Shown: one piece after another, positions 25,671 through 35,149 of the stretch
How the letters are laid out: each line of letters starts with the position of its first letter
Numbering within the stretch: position 1 is the first letter of the stretch
Assembly: GCA_003166475.1 (NCBI GenBank)
Contig: PMVV01000084.1
Location: 1,135 to 45,810, forward strand
Direction of reading: 5' to 3'
From: Bryobacterales bacterium
Lineage (GTDB): Bacteria; Acidobacteriota; Terriglobia; Bryobacterales; Bryobacteraceae
DNA: 44,676 bases
The notes under the pieces: generated by a model
The model's database searches: none
Told to the model about the DNA's origin: nothing
The model's input: only the letters and a program-made list of their open reading frames with translations
Made by a program: the position numbers and the translations under genes

Positions 25671-26555
25671 ATGAAACTACAAGGCATTTTTCCTCCCATC
25701 ACCACCCCCTTCGACCACGCGGGCAACCTATACGCCGCCAAGCTCCAGCACAATATCGAAAAGTGGAACCGCACCACGCTCGCCGGATACGTGGTCATCG
25801 GCTCGACCGGCGAGAGCGTCATGCTCACGGCCGAAGAGAAGGTCGAATTGTGGGAGATGGTGGCGCGTCACGCGGCGCCGGAAAAGCTGTTGATCGCGGG
25901 CACCGGCGTCGAGAGCGTGCGCGAGACCGTGAGTCTCACTAATCGCGCGGCGGATTTGGGCTACAAAGCCGCCCTGGTCAAGACGCCGCACTATTACAAA
26001 AACCTGCTCGCCCGCGCCGATGCGCAGACTCTTTACTATCGCGCGGTGGCGGACCAGGCGCGCATTCCCGTAATTATCTACAATTTCCCGCAAGCCACCG
26101 CGCTCGATATCCCAGCCGCCGCCGTGGCGGAGCTTTCGCATCATCCAAATATTATCGGCATCAAGGAAAGCTCCGGGAACATGGAGAAGGTGATGCAGAT
26201 GATGCGCGAGTCGCGGCCCGGTTTCCAGGTGACCGTGGGCTCGGCGCCCACGTTGTGGCCGTCGCTGCTGATGGGCGCCACCGGCGCCATCCTGGCATTC
26301 GCCAACGCCGCGCCCTACGCCGCCATCGCCATCTGGGAAGCCTACCGCATGCGCGAAGAGGAGGCCGGCCGCGACTGGCAGAACCGGATCGCGCGCGCCG
26401 CCATGCTGGTCACCACCAAGTACGGCATCCCCGGCTTGAAGCACGCCATGGATCTCAACGGGTACTACGGCGGTCCGCCGCGTTTGCCGTTGTCGGTGCC
26501 CACGCCGGAAGCCAAGCGGGAGATCGAGGAAGCCTTCCAGGATTTGAAAGGCTGA
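25671..26555 (+). CDS. DapA-family (dihydrodipicolinate synthase/aldolase) protein
   Basis: 294 residues, a TIM-barrel class I aldolase. It begins GIFPPITTPFDHAGNLY. The loop VIGSTGESVMLTAEEK replaces the canonical GTTGE loop of true DHDPS. IIYNFP supplies the family Tyr (137) and IGIKESSGN the Schiff-base Lys (165). The length is normal. The changed loop and the absence of other lysine genes nearby make a 2-keto acid aldolase (for example a 4-hydroxy-2-oxoglutarate or sugar acid type) as likely as lysine synthesis. The gene begins 18 bp after the HEPN partner gene without a clear ribosome binding site, and meets the next gene tail to tail, with 10 bp between. Confidence 0.88.
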   Translation: MKLQGIFPPITTPFDHAGNLYAAKLQHNIEKWNRTTLAGYVVIGSTGESVMLTAEEKVELWEMVARHAAPEKLLIAGTGVESVRETVSLTNRAADLGYKAALVKTPHYYKNLLARADAQTLYYRAVADQARIPVIIYNFPQATALDIPAAAVAELSHHPNIIGIKESSGNMEKVMQMMRESRPGFQVTVGSAPTLWPSLLMGATGAILAFANAAPYAAIAIWEAYRMREEEAGRDWQNRIARAAMLVTTKYGIPGLKHAMDLNGYYGGPPRLPLSVPTPEAKREIEEAFQDLKG

Positions 26556-26565
26556 TCCCGCCGTC

Positions 26566-28770
26566 TTACTTCGCTTCGATCTTCACGTCGGTCTCCGCCA
26601 CCGACTCCGTGTCTCCCTGTTTGGCCACGGCGCGGATATGGTAGACGCCGGGTGGAATGGCGGCCGCCGGGACAGTCATGACCTGCGGAATCCGGCCCTG
26701 CGCGTCGGCGTCGGCTAGCGGCAGCGGCGCCTTCTGCAGGCTCTTGCCATTCTGCAGGAATTCGATTTCCACGGTAGGCTTTGCCGGAATGGACTTGTCC
26801 GGATAGACCAGGAAGAACAGCCACAGATTCGAGTTCTCCACCCGAGGCACGCTGTGATTCAATGTCGGCGTGATCCTGCCCCCCTGATACTGGAAGGTTT
26901 CATTGGGGTCGAGTCCCTTCACATCGGGTGTGTAAGAGCGCACCGAAGCGAGCGAGGAGATGCCCACGCCTTTGCCTGTGGGCCCGACCGTGAATGCGCT
27001 GCGCTCGATTCCCATCTTGCCGCTCTCGCGATCCATCACCACGGTCTCCAGGCTGTATTTTCCGTCCGGAAGATTGAGCGGCAACTTCTCCACGAAATTG
27101 CCCATCTTCAACTGATCGGCGGTGATGTGTTGTAAAGAACGGTCGCGGGTCAGCTTGGGACCGGCCACCTCGCCCTTGGCGTCCTTCACCAGCGCGGCCA
27201 ACGAGAAGTGCACGTCGAACCCTTTCTGGGTCGCATCCGGCTTCGCCTGCAAACCGCTCAGCGGCACCTCCACCAGGACCGAAAGATCCGTGCCGTCGCT
27301 GCGCGGCTGCTGCAAGAATGCGCCCGCGCGGAATTCGACGTCATGCGAAACCTGGGCATCGGAGATGGCTTTCAGCAGCGGCAATTCAAAGGTCTCCAGG
27401 CCCGCCGCGCGCGCTTCCGGCGGCAAGGCGAAATAGCCGTTACGGGCTTGCAGAACCAGATTCTTGCGGCCGGTTTCCAGTTTCAGCTTGTGGAAACTGC
27501 CGTCGTAGTTGTCGATGTGCGGGTTATAGGTCAGCTCGTAGTAGCTGGCGATCTCTTCGTTTACGTGGCGCAGCGGTGTGCGCAAGTCGTTGCTCTCGCC
27601 GACCAGAAAGCCGCCCGTGGCTTCTGCCAGATTGCGGATCGGAAGCTGCACATTGGCGCGGGAGGAGGTCTCGGCGTTATCGGACGATAGGGCCTCGTCC
27701 TTGTTGGCGCCGCGCGTGACGCCCGCCGTCGCGGTGTTCGAGGCCGAGGCGGCGCCGTTCAACTGGTCGGTGGCTCCGGAGTTCTGCGCGCCAGTGGAGA
27801 CGTCCTGCGAAGCCGCACCATAACCGGCCATCACGCCGCGGGTATCCACTGAATAAAAAGTGACGTTGGCGCGGTTAGCCATACTCGTCAGATTGTGAAA
27901 CATCGTATCCAACTCAGGAGTCAAGGTCATTCCCGCAGTGAAGTAGAGCACGGACTTGCGCCCGGGCATAGCTTGCAGCCCATGCACCAGCGACTCCATG
28001 GCGTTCAGGTCCAGGCGCGAGTCTTGACTGGCCATGGCCGCGTCCATGCGCAGCATGTCGAGCATCACCGAAACGAGCTTGGCTTGCACCGCTCCCGCAC
28101 CGCCCGCGTCGGGGTTAGCCGCGGTCTGGGTAGCCGCGGTGACGGTTGTGCCGGGCTGATAGGCCCCATTGACGGTCTGGCCGTTCAGGTATCTATTCAG
28201 ATCGCTCTTGATCCTGTTCGATTCCGGAAGCAGCCGCGCGGCCGAGTACCCGCTGGTGGCGTCGTTGATGGCCTTGGTGAGCGCGTTTTTATCGCTGGTA
28301 AACTGCTGCAGCACCAGCAGGCGGGTATCGATGACCACTACCGAATAAAAGACGTTGGATCCCTGCTCGCCCTTAACCAGGTCGATCGCGGCCGTACGTG
28401 CGGTCTTTCGCTGGGTGGGGTCGCCCAGCGCATCGAAGCACAAGGTCACCAGGCGCAGTTGCCGCAAGGGATCGAGCTTGGTGGTAGTGCCGCCCTGGCT
28501 GATCGCCTCGGCGCCCTGCACCAGGCGGAAGCTGGTCGGTTGTTGCTTGACGCCGTTATCGCTGATCGCCATATCTCCCGGCGTGAGGTCCGTGACAGGC
28601 TTGCCTTTCTTGTCGCGCGCAATAAAGTCCAGCACGACTTCGTCGACGGTCGTTTTGACCACGGGCCCTTGCGAGGCGGCGGCTGCGGCGGGGGGCTGTT
28701 GGGCGGACGCGGGTAAGGCGGCGATAACGGCGAGCGCCACCAGCGTGAATGGGTAAATGCAAATCTTCAT
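26566..28770 (-). CDS. VWFA-related Acidobacterial-type secreted protein
   Basis: 734 residues with a signal peptide (LVALAVIAALPASAQ). About residues 35-80 are the conserved lead segment (VDEVVLDFIARDKKGKPVTD, LTPGDMAISDNG) that marks the TIGR03436-type family known mainly from Acidobacteria. A von Willebrand A fold follows (LVTLCFDALGDPTQRK, SVLYFTAGMTLTPELDTMF), whose usual DxSxS metal site is altered to DALGD, so metal binding is doubtful. The C-terminal 300 residues are beta-rich (LTYNPHIDNYDGSFHKLKLE). The function of the family is unknown; a periplasmic or surface role is inferred. The frame is open to 28914, but ATG 28770 starts the signal peptide. The gene is transcribed away from the TPR gene. 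Confidence 0.88.
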   Translation of the reverse strand: MKICIYPFTLVALAVIAALPASAQQPPAAAAASQGPVVKTTVDEVVLDFIARDKKGKPVTDLTPGDMAISDNGVKQQPTSFRLVQGAEAISQGGTTTKLDPLRQLRLVTLCFDALGDPTQRKTARTAAIDLVKGEQGSNVFYSVVVIDTRLLVLQQFTSDKNALTKAINDATSGYSAARLLPESNRIKSDLNRYLNGQTVNGAYQPGTTVTAATQTAANPDAGGAGAVQAKLVSVMLDMLRMDAAMASQDSRLDLNAMESLVHGLQAMPGRKSVLYFTAGMTLTPELDTMFHNLTSMANRANVTFYSVDTRGVMAGYGAASQDVSTGAQNSGATDQLNGAASASNTATAGVTRGANKDEALSSDNAETSSRANVQLPIRNLAEATGGFLVGESNDLRTPLRHVNEEIASYYELTYNPHIDNYDGSFHKLKLETGRKNLVLQARNGYFALPPEARAAGLETFELPLLKAISDAQVSHDVEFRAGAFLQQPRSDGTDLSVLVEVPLSGLQAKPDATQKGFDVHFSLAALVKDAKGEVAGPKLTRDRSLQHITADQLKMGNFVEKLPLNLPDGKYSLETVVMDRESGKMGIERSAFTVGPTGKGVGISSLASVRSYTPDVKGLDPNETFQYQGGRITPTLNHSVPRVENSNLWLFFLVYPDKSIPAKPTVEIEFLQNGKSLQKAPLPLADADAQGRIPQVMTVPAAAIPPGVYHIRAVAKQGDTESVAETDVKIEAK

Positions 28771-28844
28771 GGGTTGATTATCCGGAGATCCGGTTCTCTT
28801 TCTAAGTTTACGGCACTTGCCGCACCCGTGGGGCGGGCCGGGCC

Positions 28845-28873
28845 TTGACGCGCCTGTCGAATGTGAATACATT
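28845..28873 (+). promoter_or_regulatory. Candidate promoter of the PD40/TPR gene
   Basis: TTGACG (28845-28850), 17 bases, TACATT (28868-28873), a good sigma-70-type match, pointing to the plus-strand gene. It leaves a leader of about 110 bases to the preferred ATG. Confidence 0.5.
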
Positions 28874-28992
28874 AGTACCCAGAGGGAGTGAAGGCTTCGG
28901 GCTGGCGAGTGCAATTGGACGAGCGCGTCTCCGACGGACCGAGCCCGTTGTTTCCCGCACCGCCTTCAAAGCTGCGCGCCGCTTCGGTCTCC

Positions 28993-31527
28993 ATGGCAAA
29001 TTATCCGCTGGCGATATTCGCGGCCGTCCTGGCGCCGGCAATCCTGTTGGCGCGGCCTTCGCACCAACGCTTACCGGAGTCTGCTAGCGCGATTACCATC
29101 GATTACCCCGCAACGGGTTCCGTCTTTCCGCCCGACTTTGTCCCACCCACGATAGAGTGGCGCGATGCCGACCCGCGCGCAAAGCTGTGGGTCGTCGAAT
29201 TCGCCTTCGGGGACGGCGCCGCGCCTGTGCGGGCGAAATCCCATGGCGAGCGGCTGCAGCTTGGCCCGATTGACGAGCGCTGCGCCAAGGCTGGCGCCGT
29301 CACGCCGAAACTCACTCCCAACCAGGAGGCCGGACACGCCTGGAAGCCGGACGCGGCGACCTGGGAGAAAGTCAAGAAACACGGCGTCCAGCAGCCCGTC
29401 ACGGTGCGGTTCCTGGGCTACGAGGATGACAAAGCGAAGAAGCCGGTCTCGAGTGGACAAGCCACGCTGTGTATCTCCAGCGACCCGGTGGGCGCGCCGG
29501 TCTTCTACCGCGATGTGCCGCTGATCTCGGTGCCCGTGGGCGAGCACGGACTGATCCAGCCGCTGCCGACCCAGGCCGTGCCTCTGATCGCGTGGCGGTT
29601 GATGGACCTCTCGACGGGGCGCAGCCGTGTGATGATGTCGGGGCTGCCCACCTGCGCCAACTGCCACTCCTTCTCCCACGACGGCAAGTGGATGGGCATC
29701 GACGTGGACGGACCGCAGAACGACAAAGGCCTGTACGCGCTGGTGCCGGTGCGCAAAGAGACTTCCATCCGCAACGACTATGTGATCCGCTGGAACTCCT
29801 TCTCCAACGATCCGGCGAAGAAACGCTTCGGGTTCATGAGCCAGATCTCGCCCGACGGGCAGTACCTGATTACTTCCACCGAGCACCCCGATGCGCGCAT
29901 GAAAAGCGTGGACGAGCGGCTGTTCAACGGCTTCTACAAGGACTACGGCTTCGGACAGGTGTTCTACCCGACGCGCGGCATTCTCTCGTGGTACAGCAAG
30001 GCGACTGGCAAGCTGCAGCCGCTGCCCGGCGCCGACGACCAGGACATGGTCCAGACCAGCGCCTTCTGGAGCCCGGACGGCAAGTACCTGGTTTTTTCCC
30101 GCGCCAAGGCGCGCGATCCTTTTCCACCGGGCGCGAAGGATCCCGAGTACGCCAACTCGCCCGACGAAACGCAGATCCAATACGACCTGTACCGGATCCC
30201 GTTCAACGACGGCAAAGGCGGCAAGCCCGAGCCGGTGCGGGGCGCAAGCGAGAACGGGATGAGCAACAATTTCCCCAAGGTTTCGCCCGACGGCAAGTGG
30301 ATCGTTTTCGTAAAGAATAAGAACGGCCTGCTGATGCGGCCCGACAGTGAGCTGAACATTGTACCGTCTGAAGGCGGCACCGCGCGCCGCATGAACTGCA
30401 ACCTGTCGCCGATGAACTCCTGGCACACGTTTTCGCCGAACGGCCGCTGGCTCGCGTTTTCGTCGAAAGGACGCTCGCTGTTCACGCAGTTGTTCCTGAC
30501 CCATATCGACGAGAACGGCAACGACACCCCGGCCATCCTGGTGGAGAACGCGACGGCGGCGAATCGCGGGGTGAACATCCCGGAGTTTGTGAACATCGCG
30601 CCGGATTTCATTGAAACCATGAATGCGCCGGCCACCGAATTCTACCGTCTGTTCAATGTCGCCGTCGGGCTGCAGGCGAAGGGCGAACTGGAACCGGCCA
30701 TCGCCGAGTGGAAGACTGCGCTGGCGATGAGCCCGGACGAACCCGCGGCGCTCTATAACCTGGGCGTGGCGCTGGCCGTCACCAAGCGCGACGATGAGGC
30801 CCTGGCGGCGCTGCGCAAGGCGCTGGAGCTAAAGCCCACCGACGCCCGGACCCAAACCGGCCTGGGTATGGCGCTGCTGCGCACCAAGCACCCCGACGAG
30901 GCGCTGGAGCATCTGCAAAAAGCGATCGAGTTGAATCCGAGGGACGCCAAGGCGCAGGGCGCGCTGGGGAGCCTGCTTGCCGACCAGGGCAAGATTCAGG
31001 AGGCCATTCCGCACTTTGAGCAGGCGCTGGAACTGGATCCCAAGGACGCCGACACGCAGAACTATATTGCCGTCGCGCTGGTGCGCGCGGGCCGCGCCGA
31101 AGCGGCCATCCCATATCTCGAAAAAGCCTTGGAGGCCGATCCGGAGGTGCCCGAACTGCACGGGAACCTGGGCCTGATCCTAGCCCGGCAAGGCCGTTTC
31201 GACGAGGCCATTCCGCATCTCGAGAAGGCCCTCGCAGGCGGGTTCGACCCGCTCGAGACGCACCGCGCGCTGGGCCGCGCGCTGGCCGCCAAAGGGCGAT
31301 TCGCCGAGGCGATCCCGCATTTCGAGGCAGTAGCCAAACCCGACGATCCCCTCGCCCTGGGGGCTCTGTCGTCGATTTATGCGAGCGTAGGCCGGATGCA
31401 AGATGCCTTGCGCACCGCCAGGCAGGGCCTCGCCGTGGCCACCCAGCGCAACGATCGCGATTTGATCCAGGCTTTCAACGCCAGCATTTCGCTGTATGAG
31501 AAGGCTGCCGGCGAAGCGCCACGCTAG
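28993..31527 (+). CDS. TolB/PD40-like propeller protein with CxxCH motif and C-terminal TPRs
   Basis: 844 residues. The N terminus is a membrane or signal segment (YPLAIFAAVLAPAILLA). Residues 40-200 form a beta domain, followed by LPTCANCHSFSHDGKW (218-233), with Cys 221, Cys 224 and His 225 fitting a c-type haem site. Propeller blades of the PD40 type follow (MSQISPDGQYLITSTEHPDA, FWSPDGKYLVFSRAKA, FPKVSPDGKWIVF). From about 550 to 830 there are six or seven TPRs (ALYNLGVALAVTKRDDEALA, ALGSLLADQGKIQEAIPHFE). Export and haem binding are inferences; the fold suggests a scaffold sensing or binding a ligand. The frame opens at 28888 (GTG), but ATG 28993 begins the export signal. Neither has a good ribosome binding site. 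Confidence 0.83.
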   Translation: MANYPLAIFAAVLAPAILLARPSHQRLPESASAITIDYPATGSVFPPDFVPPTIEWRDADPRAKLWVVEFAFGDGAAPVRAKSHGERLQLGPIDERCAKAGAVTPKLTPNQEAGHAWKPDAATWEKVKKHGVQQPVTVRFLGYEDDKAKKPVSSGQATLCISSDPVGAPVFYRDVPLISVPVGEHGLIQPLPTQAVPLIAWRLMDLSTGRSRVMMSGLPTCANCHSFSHDGKWMGIDVDGPQNDKGLYALVPVRKETSIRNDYVIRWNSFSNDPAKKRFGFMSQISPDGQYLITSTEHPDARMKSVDERLFNGFYKDYGFGQVFYPTRGILSWYSKATGKLQPLPGADDQDMVQTSAFWSPDGKYLVFSRAKARDPFPPGAKDPEYANSPDETQIQYDLYRIPFNDGKGGKPEPVRGASENGMSNNFPKVSPDGKWIVFVKNKNGLLMRPDSELNIVPSEGGTARRMNCNLSPMNSWHTFSPNGRWLAFSSKGRSLFTQLFLTHIDENGNDTPAILVENATAANRGVNIPEFVNIAPDFIETMNAPATEFYRLFNVAVGLQAKGELEPAIAEWKTALAMSPDEPAALYNLGVALAVTKRDDEALAALRKALELKPTDARTQTGLGMALLRTKHPDEALEHLQKAIELNPRDAKAQGALGSLLADQGKIQEAIPHFEQALELDPKDADTQNYIAVALVRAGRAEAAIPYLEKALEADPEVPELHGNLGLILARQGRFDEAIPHLEKALAGGFDPLETHRALGRALAAKGRFAEAIPHFEAVAKPDDPLALGALSSIYASVGRMQDALRTARQGLAVATQRNDRDLIQAFNASISLYEKAAGEAPR

Positions 31528-31541
31528 GCTCACGCTAGGCT
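31520..31541 (+). repeat. Tandem 11-bp duplication over the stop codon
   Basis: CACGCTAGGCT occurs twice back to back (31520-31530 and 31531-31541). The first copy contains the TAG stop of the TPR gene (31525-31527). It looks like a slippage duplication. The remaining 190 bp up to the zinc-ribbon gene hold nothing I recognise. Confidence 0.85.
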
Positions 31542-31731
31542 GGTAGTCTTCCAGAATCGTGGGGCAGTTAACCGGCCAATAAGCTGAGCCGCACCCTTTG
31601 AAGCGGCAGTTGCGGAGCTATTTTTCCCAGTTGGGATTTTTCTCAAGCGCACTGAGCTGCGCTCCCAGCCCCAGATTCTTGAAGAACCTGCCCGGTGGCG
31701 GCGTTTGGGAGAGTGCCGCGACCCTGTAGGG

Positions 31732-32055
31732 ATGGATCTACGGTGCCGTTTTTGCTAGAGGCAGTTCGAACCATCCCGATTTCACCCCGAGCAGACCGCC
31801 TGCTCGCTTCCGCCGTGCCAGCGGCAGCGCCGCAACCAGAACCACCGGCAGAAGCTGGTGCGCGATGCGGAATATCGCCAAACCTGCCGTGACAGCGGAC
31901 GCAAGCGGCGGGCCCACCATCCGGGCTACTGGAAGCGGTATCGCGCCGCCAAGCCGGAGTCCGCCGCGCGGAACCGGACCCAACAGCATCAACGCGATCT
32001 ACGGCAGCGTCTGGCCGGTCTTCGAAACAACAACTTGGTCCTGGATCTAACCTGA
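31732..32055 (+). pseudogene. Cys-rich zinc-ribbon-like small gene with one in-frame amber stop
   Basis: From ATG 31732 to TGA 32053-32055 one frame is open apart from TAG at 31756-31758. Read through, it gives about 106 residues: MDLRCRFC, the stop, RQFEPSRFHPEQTACSLPP, CQRQRRNQNHRQKLVRD and so on, to RNRTQQHQRDLRQRLA and a terminal NNNLVLDL. CxxC and CSLPPC supply four Cys typical of a zinc ribbon; the rest is basic and rich in R and Q. I recall a widespread family of this pattern (CxxC, YHRQKL, DPEYRQVC, NNLALDL), function unknown, often near mobile elements. No start codon follows the stop before the Cys region; GTG 31858 would give only the tail. So the gene is broken by one base, or read through, or the base is an error. 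Confidence 0.7.
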
Positions 32056-32069
32056 CTGCGCCTTCCGGT

Positions 32070-34712
32070 TCAATCCAGCCGCAGCAATTTGATCGGATCG
32101 ATGCGCGAGGCGCGCCATGCCGGGACGGCAGTCGCAGTAATCGCGACTCCCAGCACCAGCACGGTCACCGCCGCGAACGTCGAAGGATCGGTAGCGCCAA
32201 CTCCATAAAGAAGACTTGCCAGGAAGCGCGTCGCCGCCAGCGCAGCGATCACCCCCGCGGCGATGCCATATAGGGCGACTCGCAAACCCTGGGCCAGGAT
32301 CATGGAAACGATGCGGCTCCGGGTGGCGCCAATTGCCACGCGCAGGCCGATTTCATAGGTCCGCTGCATCACCCAATAGGAAACCAGGCCGTAAATCCCG
32401 ATGGCTGCCAGCAGAATGGCGGCCGCGGCGAAACTGATGAACACCCGTATGGTGGCGCGGAAATTAGCGATGGACCCGGCCACCACCTCTTCCAGCGGCT
32501 GGACCTGGCCGATGGGCACATTGGGATCCTGGTCCTGCGCCAGAGTGCGAATCTCGCGCGCGGCGCCGTCGGTATTCGCGCGCGTTTTCACCAGCAGCGT
32601 CATAGCGGCCGGGATTTGCCCGTCCTCCCGCACCGCCTGCGCGTACGGCATATAGATGGCGCCGGGAATCCAGTCTGGCATGGCTTTGCTCAGACTGTAC
32701 TGCCGCACATCGCCCACCACGCCCACGACTGTTCTCCATTGCCGCTCGCCTGTGGCTTTGATATGCCTGCCGATGGGATTCTCTCCGGCCCAGAAATGCC
32801 TGGCAGTGGAAGCGGAAATCAACAGAACCGCGGCCGACTTGGCGCCGTCCGCATCGGTGAGATCCCTGCCGGCCAGCAGCGGAATCCGCAGCATACGAAT
32901 ATATCTGGCGCTGACTGCGCCCGACCAGAACATCGGGGCCGGGTGGTCCACCGACTTGGGATGCCCTTCTACGTCGACGGCAAGGTCCGGCTGTTCGGCA
33001 TCCAGGGGAATCGTGTTTGCAATAGCGGCCTCCGCGACGCCTGAGACGCCGCGGGCGCCCTCCAGAAGGCGGTCGTAGAGAGCGATACACGCCGGGCGCT
33101 CGGTGCAAAAAGATGAATTCGGGCTGATGTGCACCGTCAGGATCTGCTGCGGCTGAAAGCCGGGACGCACCTCAGCCAGGGTGTACAGGCTCTTGATCAA
33201 AAGCCCGGCGCTCACCACCAGCACGACCGTGAGCGCGACTTCCGCGCCGATGAGCCCACCCCGGAGCCGCGTTCAGAAGGCCGCAGTCGACCGCTGGCTG
33301 CCCGTGCGGATGGATTGGGCGAGATCGATTTGGGACGCGCTCAGCGCCGGCGCGATACCGAACGCCAGGCCGGTGAGGAGCGCCAGCCCGGCTACCGCCG
33401 CGGCAACGGACGAGTCGATGGAGGCCTGCGCCAGACCGGGTGTGGAGGACGGTAACAACGATTTGAAGATGGAAAGCGCGCCCATCCCGAGGAGGATTCC
33501 CAAGCCGCCACCCACCAGCGAGAGTAAGACACTCTCGGTTAACAACTGGCGAACGATGCGCAGCCGCATCGCTCCCAAGGCGACGCGCAAGGCGATTTCT
33601 TTGCGGCGGGTGGTGGCGCGGGACAACAGCAGGCTGGCAACATTGGCGCAGGCGATCAGCAGCACCAAGCTGACCGAAGCAAGCAGGATGATCAGCTTGC
33701 CGCGTATATCGCCGGTCAGATCGCGTTGCAGCGGGATGGCGGTCGAATCGCGATTCCAATCGCGCGCCATGGGATAGGGGAACGTTTTTCGGAACTCGTC
33801 AATCAAGGGCCGGATCTCACGTTGCGCCTCGGCGGCGGCGGCTCCGGCGCGCAGCCTGGACACCAGCGGCACAAACCCGCCGGCCCAGTATTCCAGGAAG
33901 TTGGAAGCGTCCAGCCGCAGAGGCACCCACGCCTGCACTTGCGCCGACGGATAGCTGAAGGCGGGCGGCATGATGCCGACGATCTGGCGATCGACTCCGT
34001 TCAACGCGATCACGCGGCCGATCACGGAGGGATCGCCGCCGAACTTGGTTCGCCAAAGGGAATTGCCGAGGATGACAAGGCTGTCGCGTCCGGGGGAATC
34101 TTCTCCGGCTTCGAAGGTGCGTCCCCGGGCGGGCGAAGCGCCCAACACGGAAAAGGCATTCGCCGAAGTTGCGCTGCCGACGATGCGGATGGCTTCGCCC
34201 TGCCCGGTGAGATTGTATTCGGAGCCGGGGCTCACGGCGGCGACATCCATGGTACGGGTCTGTTGCTGCAAGAAGGGCACCGCCGCGCGCGGAAAGATGC
34301 CCGTGATGCGAACCAGGCGGTCCGGTTGGCGATACGGCAGCGGGCGGACCAGTAATGTATTCACCAGGGTGAACATGGCCGCGTTCCCGCCGATTCCAAC
34401 CGCCAGAGAGAGCACGGCTATGGCCGTGAAACCAGGAGTCCGCCGGAACATGCGCGCGGCGTAACGGATGTCTTGCAGCAGCCTTTCGAGCCTCAGAAAA
34501 CTCCACATATCCCGGCACTCCTCCGCCGCTATCGTCATGTTGCCCATCTGAATGTGACTCAGTTCGCCGACTGCCTGCTGCTTCAGCGCATGGTGGAATT
34601 CGAGTTCCTCAGCCAGTTCATGGTCGAGTTCCGTGCGCCGCCAGCGAAAGACAAGGCGGCGCCGTCCCCTGAGCAACGCCCGGAGCAGCGACATGTGAAC
34701 TTGCGGGATCAT
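32070..34712 (-). pseudogene. ADOP-type ABC transporter permease interrupted by one TGA
   Basis: Two open frames (34712-33273 and 33272-32070) lie in the same frame, and joining them across TGA 33275-33273 gives one normal protein of about 880 codons. Around the stop it reads RSTAAF, stop, TRLRGGLIGAEVALTVV, where a Trp (TGG) would be expected, so a single G to A change is the likely cause. The protein has the ADOP N terminus ([11 protein letters not shown]), a first membrane segment ([20 protein letters not shown]), a MacB-type periplasmic domain, FtsX segments ([20 protein letters not shown]), and a second half (LAAIGIYGLVSYWVMQRTYE, VGLRVAIGATRSRIV). Such permeases are numerous in Acidobacteria and usually lack a linked ATPase. 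It overlaps padR by four bases (ATGA). Whether the gene is dead or the stop is an error cannot be told here. Confidence 0.85.
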
Positions 34713-35044
34713 GCCATGTTCAGGACCTTCTCAATTGCGCCGACGAGGCGGGCGAATTCCTCGCGCTCCGATGCGAGTTGCTTGCGGCCGGCGGCGGTCA
34801 AGGTGTAGTAACGCGCGCGCCGGTTATTCTCGGACGCGCCCCACGCGGCTTTCACCCAGGCATTCAGCAGCAGCCGTTGCAGGGCGGGGTAGAGCGAGCT
34901 TTCGCCGACTTGGAGCACATCTTCTGAGACCTGCCTGAGACGCTGCGCGATGCCGTAGCCGTGCATCGGTCCGGCGATCAGGGTTCGCAGAATGAGTAGA
35001 TCCAGCGTTCCTGGCAGAAGTTCGGGTGCGGGAGGCTTTCCCAT
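34709..35044 (-). CDS. PadR-family transcriptional regulator
   Basis: 111 residues, a winged-helix protein ([43 protein letters not shown]) with the basic wing [18 protein letters not shown] and a short helix for dimerisation. The length is typical of the small PadR subfamily. PadR proteins are repressors, and in Acidobacteria they very often stand just before ADOP permeases, as here with a four-base overlap. A good promoter and an inverted repeat covering the start codon suggest autorepression of the padR-permease operon. Confidence 0.94.
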   Translation of the reverse strand: MGKPPAPELLPGTLDLLILRTLIAGPMHGYGIAQRLRQVSEDVLQVGESSLYPALQRLLLNAWVKAAWGASENNRRARYYTLTAAGRKQLASEREEFARLVGAIEKVLNMA

Positions 35045-35057
35045 CGTCTATCGATGG
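35041..35057. promoter_or_regulatory. Inverted repeat over the padR start, candidate operator
   Basis: CCATCG (35041-35046), 5 bases, CGATGG (35052-35057): a perfect 6-bp inverted repeat between the -10 box and the start codon (35044-35042). Its position fits a repressor site for PadR. Confidence 0.45.
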
Positions 35058-35058
35058 A

Positions 35059-35087
35059 AGTATGGCGCGCTTTTTGAATGATGTCAA
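35059..35087 (-). promoter_or_regulatory. Promoter of the padR-ADOP operon
   Basis: Minus-strand TTGACA (35087-35082), 17 bases, CATACT (35064-35059). The -35 box is perfect and the -10 box matches four of six. Transcription would start only about 7-10 bases before the padR ATG, so the leader is very short. Confidence 0.65.
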
Positions 35088-35090
35088 GCA

Positions 35091-35126
35091 GGTGGCCTGA
35101 GAGGCCACCGCAGGCCGAGGGCCTGC
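35091..35126. repeat. Two adjacent perfect hairpins, palindromic intergenic element
   Basis: GGTGGCCT, loop GAG, AGGCCACC (35091-35109), directly followed by GCAGGCC, loop GAG, GGCCTGC (35110-35126) and CCCAC. It lies between padR and the oligopeptidase gene. The build resembles the four-hairpin block at 42590-42665 and also ends in TGCCCCAC or a near form. Confidence 0.75.
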
Positions 35127-35149
35127 CCCACTTTGGTACATTTGACTGC

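Noticed and set aside
31588-31625. Possible terminator after the TPR gene (GCCGC/GCGGC followed by ATTTTT)
   Set aside because: Only a 5-bp stem with a 10-base loop, and the T-run is 13 bases away; not convincing.
31738-31992. Minus-strand 84-codon frame over the broken zinc-ribbon gene
   Set aside because: The plus-strand frame shows the Cys pattern and conserved tail; the opposite frame is a shadow.
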